DNA from: Actinomycetota bacterium
GTDB lineage: Bacteria > Actinomycetota > Actinomycetes > Nanopelagicales > Nanopelagicaceae
Assembly: GCA_009924185.1 (NCBI GenBank)
Contig: RFSC01000019.1
Location: 1 to 10,266 of the forward strand
Reading direction: 5' to 3'
DNA: 10,266 bases
Shown: positions 8,285-10,266 of the stretch, one piece after another
Layout: each line of letters opens with the position of its first letter
How positions within the stretch are numbered: position 1 is the stretch's first letter
Notes under the pieces: generated by a model
What the model saw: the letters and a program-made list of their open reading frames with translations, nothing else
The model's database searches: none
What the model was told of the DNA's origin: nothing
Translations under genes and position numbers: made by a program

Positions 8285-8364
8285 GGTCACCGCCGGCCGA
8301 CGGATCTGGGGGGTTAAACGACACCGGGGAAGAGGCGCCGTTTAGTTGAAGGTCGGCGGTGGCC
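8285..8364 (-). ncRNA. Structured leader upstream of rsmH, candidate mraW RNA motif
   Basis: The non-coding gap between mraZ and rsmH folds well on the transcribed strand. The outer stem pairs CACCGCC (8361-8355) with GGCGGTG (8294-8288), then GAC (8354-8352) with GTC (8301-8299), leaving a GGCC bulge. Inside is an 11-bp hairpin, TAAACGGCGCC (8344-8334) with GGTGTCGTTTA (8325-8315), in which two pairs are G-U. Its loop is UCUUCCCC (8333-8326). A conserved cis element named the mraW RNA motif is known upstream of mraW (rsmH) in many actinobacteria. Position and nested-stem form fit it, but I cannot run a covariance model. The pyrimidine loop complements the rsmH ribosome binding site, which suggests control of translation initiation (inference). 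Confidence 0.65.
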
Positions 8365-8382
8365 ACAAAAGAGAGCGGCCTG

Positions 8383-8400
8383 ACCTAATTGGTATTAGGT
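8383..8400 (-). promoter_or_regulatory. Small hairpin just after mraZ
   Basis: ACCTAAT (8400-8394) and ATTAGGT (8389-8383) form a perfect 7-bp stem around an ACCA loop, 12 nt downstream of the mraZ stop. No T-run follows, so it is not an intrinsic terminator. It could protect the upstream mRNA end or be a peripheral part of the rsmH leader structure. Confidence 0.5.
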
Positions 8401-8412
8401 ATTTATTTGGAT

Positions 8413-8844
8413 CTAAAACAGACCCGGAAACACCTCCTCGGAAACATCAGCAAAACCTTTTTCCCGATCTTTGAGGTAGCTCTTCCATGCTTTGGCATCC
8501 CAGATTTCAACTCTGGTATTTGCACCAATTACTACGCACTCTTTTTCTAAATCTGCATATTCACGTAAACCGCTTGGAATAGTTACGCGACCTTGCTTAT
8601 CTGGAATTTCATCGTGTGCACCTGCAAACATCACACGCATGTAATCGCGTGCTGCTTTTGCAGTTAATGGCGCTTGTTTTAGCTGTTCAGTAATTCGAGC
8701 AAATTCAGCAACTGGAAATACAAAAAGACATCTCTCTTGACCTTTTGTTATTACTAATCCAGGGGCCAGTTCATCGCGGAACTTTGCCGGAAGTATTAAG
8801 CGACCCTTTTCATCAAGACGAGGTTCATGGGTACCAAGAAACAT
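8413..8844 (-). CDS. mraZ: MraZ, transcriptional regulator of the dcw operon
   Basis: DNA-binding protein of the SpoVT/AbrB-like (swapped-hairpin) fold that forms ring-like oligomers. It binds repeated short boxes in front of its own gene. The 143-residue length is standard. Two copies of the AbrB-like half are visible: [16 protein letters not shown] (11-26) and [16 protein letters not shown] (82-97), each with the conserved DxxGR core. Its start begins [15 protein letters not shown], the usual MraZ opening. The ATG at 8844 has a strong ribosome binding site. Directly upstream are five 10-bp-spaced TGG-type repeats overlapping a likely promoter, which fits autoregulation (repression in E. coli). 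It is the first gene of the dcw transcript and is followed by the rsmH leader. Confidence 0.97.
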   Translation of the reverse strand: MFLGTHEPRLDEKGRLILPAKFRDELAPGLVITKGQERCLFVFPVAEFARITEQLKQAPLTAKAARDYMRVMFAGAHDEIPDKQGRVTIPSGLREYADLEKECVVIGANTRVEIWDAKAWKSYLKDREKGFADVSEEVFPGLF

Positions 8845-8848
8845 CTGT

Positions 8849-8857
8849 ACCTCCCCC
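8849..8857 (-). promoter_or_regulatory. mraZ ribosome binding site GGGGGAGGT
   Basis: GGGGGAGGT ends four bases before the mraZ ATG and is among the strongest Shine-Dalgarno matches in the window. It confirms the start at 8844. The upstream AACGGGGG occurs twice: once in the leader hairpin and once running into this site. Confidence 0.8.
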
Positions 8858-8861
8858 GTTT

Positions 8862-8887
8862 TTAAGCAGAACCCCCGTTCCGCTTAA
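8862..8887 (-). promoter_or_regulatory. Dyad / hairpin in the mraZ 5' leader
   Basis: TTAAGCGGAAC (8887-8877) and GTTCTGCTTAA (8872-8862) pair over 11 positions with one G-U pair, around a GGGG loop. It sits between the predicted promoter and the mraZ ribosome binding site and begins where transcription is predicted to start. No T-run follows, so it is not a terminator. It may be a 5' stabilising stem or a binding site for another regulator. Confidence 0.7.
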
Positions 8888-8889
8888 TT

Positions 8890-8938
8890 CCCCACTTTAC
8901 TCCCTTTTCCTCCATTTTCAACCACCTAGCCCCATTTT
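8890..8938 (-). promoter_or_regulatory. Predicted MraZ operator: five repeats at 10-bp spacing
   Basis: On the minus strand the repeat cores TGGGG, TGGTT, TGGAG, GGGAG and TGGGG start at 8934, 8924, 8914, 8904 and 8894, exactly 10 bases apart. Four are preceded by A-rich tetramers (AAAA or AAAG). MraZ in E. coli is known to bind TGGGN direct repeats separated by about 5 nt, which is the same 10-bp period. The position directly upstream of mraZ and over the predicted -35 and -10 elements supports an autoregulatory operator. Binding here is inferred. Confidence 0.8.
8894..8921 (-). promoter_or_regulatory. Predicted promoter of the dcw operon (PmraZ)
   Basis: A TTGAAA -35 element (8921-8916) and a TAAAGT -10 element (8899-8894) are separated by 16 bases. 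The -10 fits the actinobacterial TANNNT form. Transcription would start near 8886-8888, giving a leader of about 43 nt. Both hexamers lie inside the MraZ repeats. This is the only convincing promoter ahead of the mraZ-murD operon; none is evident at the internal junctions. Confidence 0.6.
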
Positions 8939-8988
8939 CTTGCAGGCCCAAATTGGCAGCTCTCCACTCCAGGCTGATTTTGGGCAAC

Positions 8989-9016
8989 AAAAAAACCCGC
9001 CCAGATCTGGACGGGT
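8989..9016 (-). terminator. Intrinsic terminator after the DUF3040 gene
   Basis: On the minus strand ACCCGTCC and GGGCGGGT form an 8-bp GC-rich stem (one G-U pair) around AGATCT, followed at once by a run of T (8995-8989). It begins 18 bases past the DUF3040 stop and insulates the dcw promoter from upstream transcription. Confidence 0.9.
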
Positions 9017-9034
9017 CTAGAAAGCTAGAGCTAT

Positions 9035-9409
9035 CTACTCTTCAAAATTTCGGCGATCCCAACGCTGCTCAAACTTGGAGCTCCACTTCTTGCCTCCGGC
9101 CTTTCCACCTGGAGCTTTGGGGGTTTGAACTCGGTTGGCAACCGCATTCATCAGGCCGCCTAGGTTGGTTATCGCTAGCACCGCCCCAGCTAAAGAAAGG
9201 ACAAAGCCAGCGATCCCGAGTGGTGGGGTCTGAGAGATCAGGCCCCCAAAAAGAACAAATATGCCCAGCAGAATCAAGCCAAAACCAAGTACTACGCGGG
9301 AGCGGCTTGGGGTCTTTCCGTTGAAGGTCGAAATAAGACGTGGATCATCGGCGGCGAGAGCTTCCTCCATCTCCGCCAAGAGACGTTTTTCATGCTCGGA
9401 AAGTGGCAT
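9035..9409 (-). CDS. DUF3040 family small membrane protein
   Basis: A 124-residue actinobacterial membrane protein of unknown function. It begins MPLSEHEKRLLAEMEEAL, the highly recognisable DUF3040 opening, followed by ADDPRLIS. Two membrane segments are visible at about 38-58 and 63-83 with a short loop between, so both ends should be on the same side, probably the cytoplasm. The C-terminal tail (about 95-124) is basic and glycine-rich, then charged (KKWSSKFEQRWDRRNFEE). DUF3040 genes often lie beside dinB and the dcw cluster in actinobacteria, as here, but that does not define a role. It is a single transcription unit: its own likely promoter lies just upstream and a terminator just downstream. 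There is no good ribosome binding site before the ATG at 9409. Confidence 0.9.
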   Translation of the reverse strand: MPLSEHEKRLLAEMEEALAADDPRLISTFNGKTPSRSRVVLGFGLILLGIFVLFGGLISQTPPLGIAGFVLSLAGAVLAITNLGGLMNAVANRVQTPKAPGGKAGGKKWSSKFEQRWDRRNFEE

Positions 9410-9418
9410 GACGCCACA

Positions 9419-9424
9419 ATAGTA
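9419..9424 (-). promoter_or_regulatory. Predicted -10 element of the DUF3040 gene, possibly leaderless
   Basis: TACTAT at 9424-9419 matches the actinobacterial TANNNT -10 form. Only nine bases separate it from the ATG, so transcription should start at or within a few bases of the start codon. This agrees with the absence of a Shine-Dalgarno sequence. A convincing -35 is not visible. Confidence 0.45.
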
Positions 9425-9471
9425 GTAAGGAGAAAAAGTGGAAAGTCGAATCAGGAGTTTCTGAAACTTGT

Positions 9472-10266
9472 CTAAGACTCCTCTGAATCTGAGTCATCGA
9501 CCAACCGCGCCGGCCGCACCGAATCTCTCCCAAACCTCTCAATGGCCCGATCTACCGCATCCTGGGCCTGCCTCCAGCCAACCTCTCGCTCTCCGATTTC
9601 TAGTTGATAGACCGCCCCTGATTGATCAGTTAGATTTTCAAGTGCTACCCCCAAAAGTCGAATTCGAGATCCAGCCAGTTTCAGGGATTGATACAGCTCC
9701 TTGCTTATCTCATAAATCTCGTGGGTGCCGCTAATTCCAAGTGGAACGGTTTTTGAACGGGTCAAATTAGAAAAGTCAGAGAAGCGCACCTTTATCGAAA
9801 CAGTTTTACATAGCAACTCTTTTCGACGCAGTCGATGAGATGCTCTCTCTGTTAAACGCAGCAGTTCGCGAAAAATCTCCTCTTGATCCTCTAGATCGTA
9901 GGAAAAGGTTTCGGCTGCGCTGATGCTTTTCTCTGGCGCATCAGGAACTACCTCTCGATAATCGCGGGCCCAGGCTAATTCATAAAGTGAAACACCGGTA
10001 CTTTCCCCCAGTGCCCGCTTTAAGGTTTCAAGTGGGGTGTTGGCAATATCGGCAACGGTGCGTAAACCCAATCTCTGCAGCTCTTCATTGGTCTTTGGTC
10101 CAACTCCCCAGATTTCACTAACGGGAAGTGGGTGTAGAAAAGTTAAAACTCGATCTGGGGCAATCTCTAGAACCCCATTTGGTTTGCACCTTCCGGAGGC
10201 TAGTTTGGCAATGAACTTGGTTGAAGCGATTCCAACTGAACAAGTTATCTTTTCCTGTTCGAACAC
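9472..10266 (-). CDS. dinB: DNA polymerase IV (DinB, Y-family), 5' end outside the window
   Basis: Error-prone translesion DNA polymerase. The visible 264 codons cover the end of the palm (ITCSVGIASTKFIAKLAS, residues 7-24 of the fragment) and the thumb with a helix-hairpin-helix (VSEIWGVGPKTNEELQRLGL, 49-68). The little-finger domain follows (about 117-250: KSISAAETFSYD, then RLLGVALENL and a RFG...RPA ending). The catalytic N-terminal carboxylates would be in the roughly 100-140 residues that lie off the window. The GTG at the very edge is not taken as the start, because Y-family sequence plainly continues upstream. The protein ends in an acidic DDSDSEES tail. A QLEI stretch (221-224) could be a weak sliding-clamp contact; no C-terminal clamp motif is visible. 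It lies 62 bases ahead of the DUF3040 gene. Confidence 0.93.
   Translation of the reverse strand: MFEQEKITCSVGIASTKFIAKLASGRCKPNGVLEIAPDRVLTFLHPLPVSEIWGVGPKTNEELQRLGLRTVADIANTPLETLKRALGESTGVSLYELAWARDYREVVPDAPEKSISAAETFSYDLEDQEEIFRELLRLTERASHRLRRKELLCKTVSIKVRFSDFSNLTRSKTVPLGISGTHEIYEISKELYQSLKLAGSRIRLLGVALENLTDQSGAVYQLEIGEREVGWRQAQDAVDRAIERFGRDSVRPARLVDDSDSEES

Noticed and set aside
8365..8412. Internal promoter for rsmH in the mraZ-rsmH gap
   Set aside because: A/T-rich stretches exist near 8390-8412, but no -35/-10 pair with acceptable spacing was found.
8953..9324. A 123-codon plus-strand ORF across the terminator and opposite the DUF3040 gene
   Set aside because: It runs through the intrinsic terminator and is antisense to a clear DUF3040 protein; composition and content look like frame shadow.
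9442..9475. AGTTTCAGAAACT palindrome after dinB as a terminator
   Set aside because: The stem is only about 5 bp, A-T rich and without a following T-run, so it is too weak to call.
1..10266. CRISPR arrays, tRNA or rRNA genes, insertion sequences, defence genes
   Set aside because: No spaced repeats, transposase, cloverleaf or defence-type protein was seen on either strand.

Overview
The window is a stretch of actinobacterial chromosome. Every gene is on the minus strand, so transcription runs from high to low coordinates. It carries the front half of the division and cell wall (dcw) cluster in the standard order mraZ - rsmH - ftsL-like - ftsI - murE - murF - mraY - murD. Upstream of it lie a DUF3040 membrane-protein gene and the 3' part of dinB. 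Three things point to an actinobacterium: DUF3040 and DinB sitting next to the dcw cluster, a structured leader between mraZ and rsmH, and the FtsI and MurE sequence style. The base composition is modest for this phylum (many A/T-ending codons, below 50% GC by eye), and MurE carries the meso-diaminopimelate signature DNPR. A small-genome freshwater actinobacterium of the Nanopelagicales (acI) type would fit, but that placement is inference only.

Layout from high to low coordinates: dinB (10266-9472, 5' end outside the window). A short gap holds a likely promoter, followed by the DUF3040 gene (9409-9035) and a clear intrinsic terminator (9016-8989). Next is a compact control region (8938-8845) with five 10-bp-spaced TGG-type repeats that look like MraZ operators, promoter hexamers embedded in them, a strong dyad at the predicted mRNA 5' end and a strong ribosome binding site. 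mraZ follows (8844-8413). A 198-nt untranslated leader with nested stems lies before rsmH; in position and architecture it fits the mraW RNA motif known from actinobacteria. From rsmH (8214) to murD (window end) the genes overlap or abut, with 1-, 4- or 8-base overlaps or a 2-base gap, so they form one translationally coupled operon.

Functionally, MraZ regulates the operon and RsmH methylates 16S rRNA. The FtsL-like protein and FtsI belong to the septal divisome. MurD, MurE and MurF build the UDP-MurNAc-pentapeptide stem, and MraY transfers it to the lipid carrier to give lipid I.

The two points most worth checking are these. First, murD is broken by a one-base frame change at about 284-289, although both halves are well conserved. 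Second, in the rsmH leader an 8-nt hairpin loop is perfectly complementary to the rsmH ribosome binding site. No new multi-gene system was found; the gene content is ordinary and the interest lies in the regulatory DNA.
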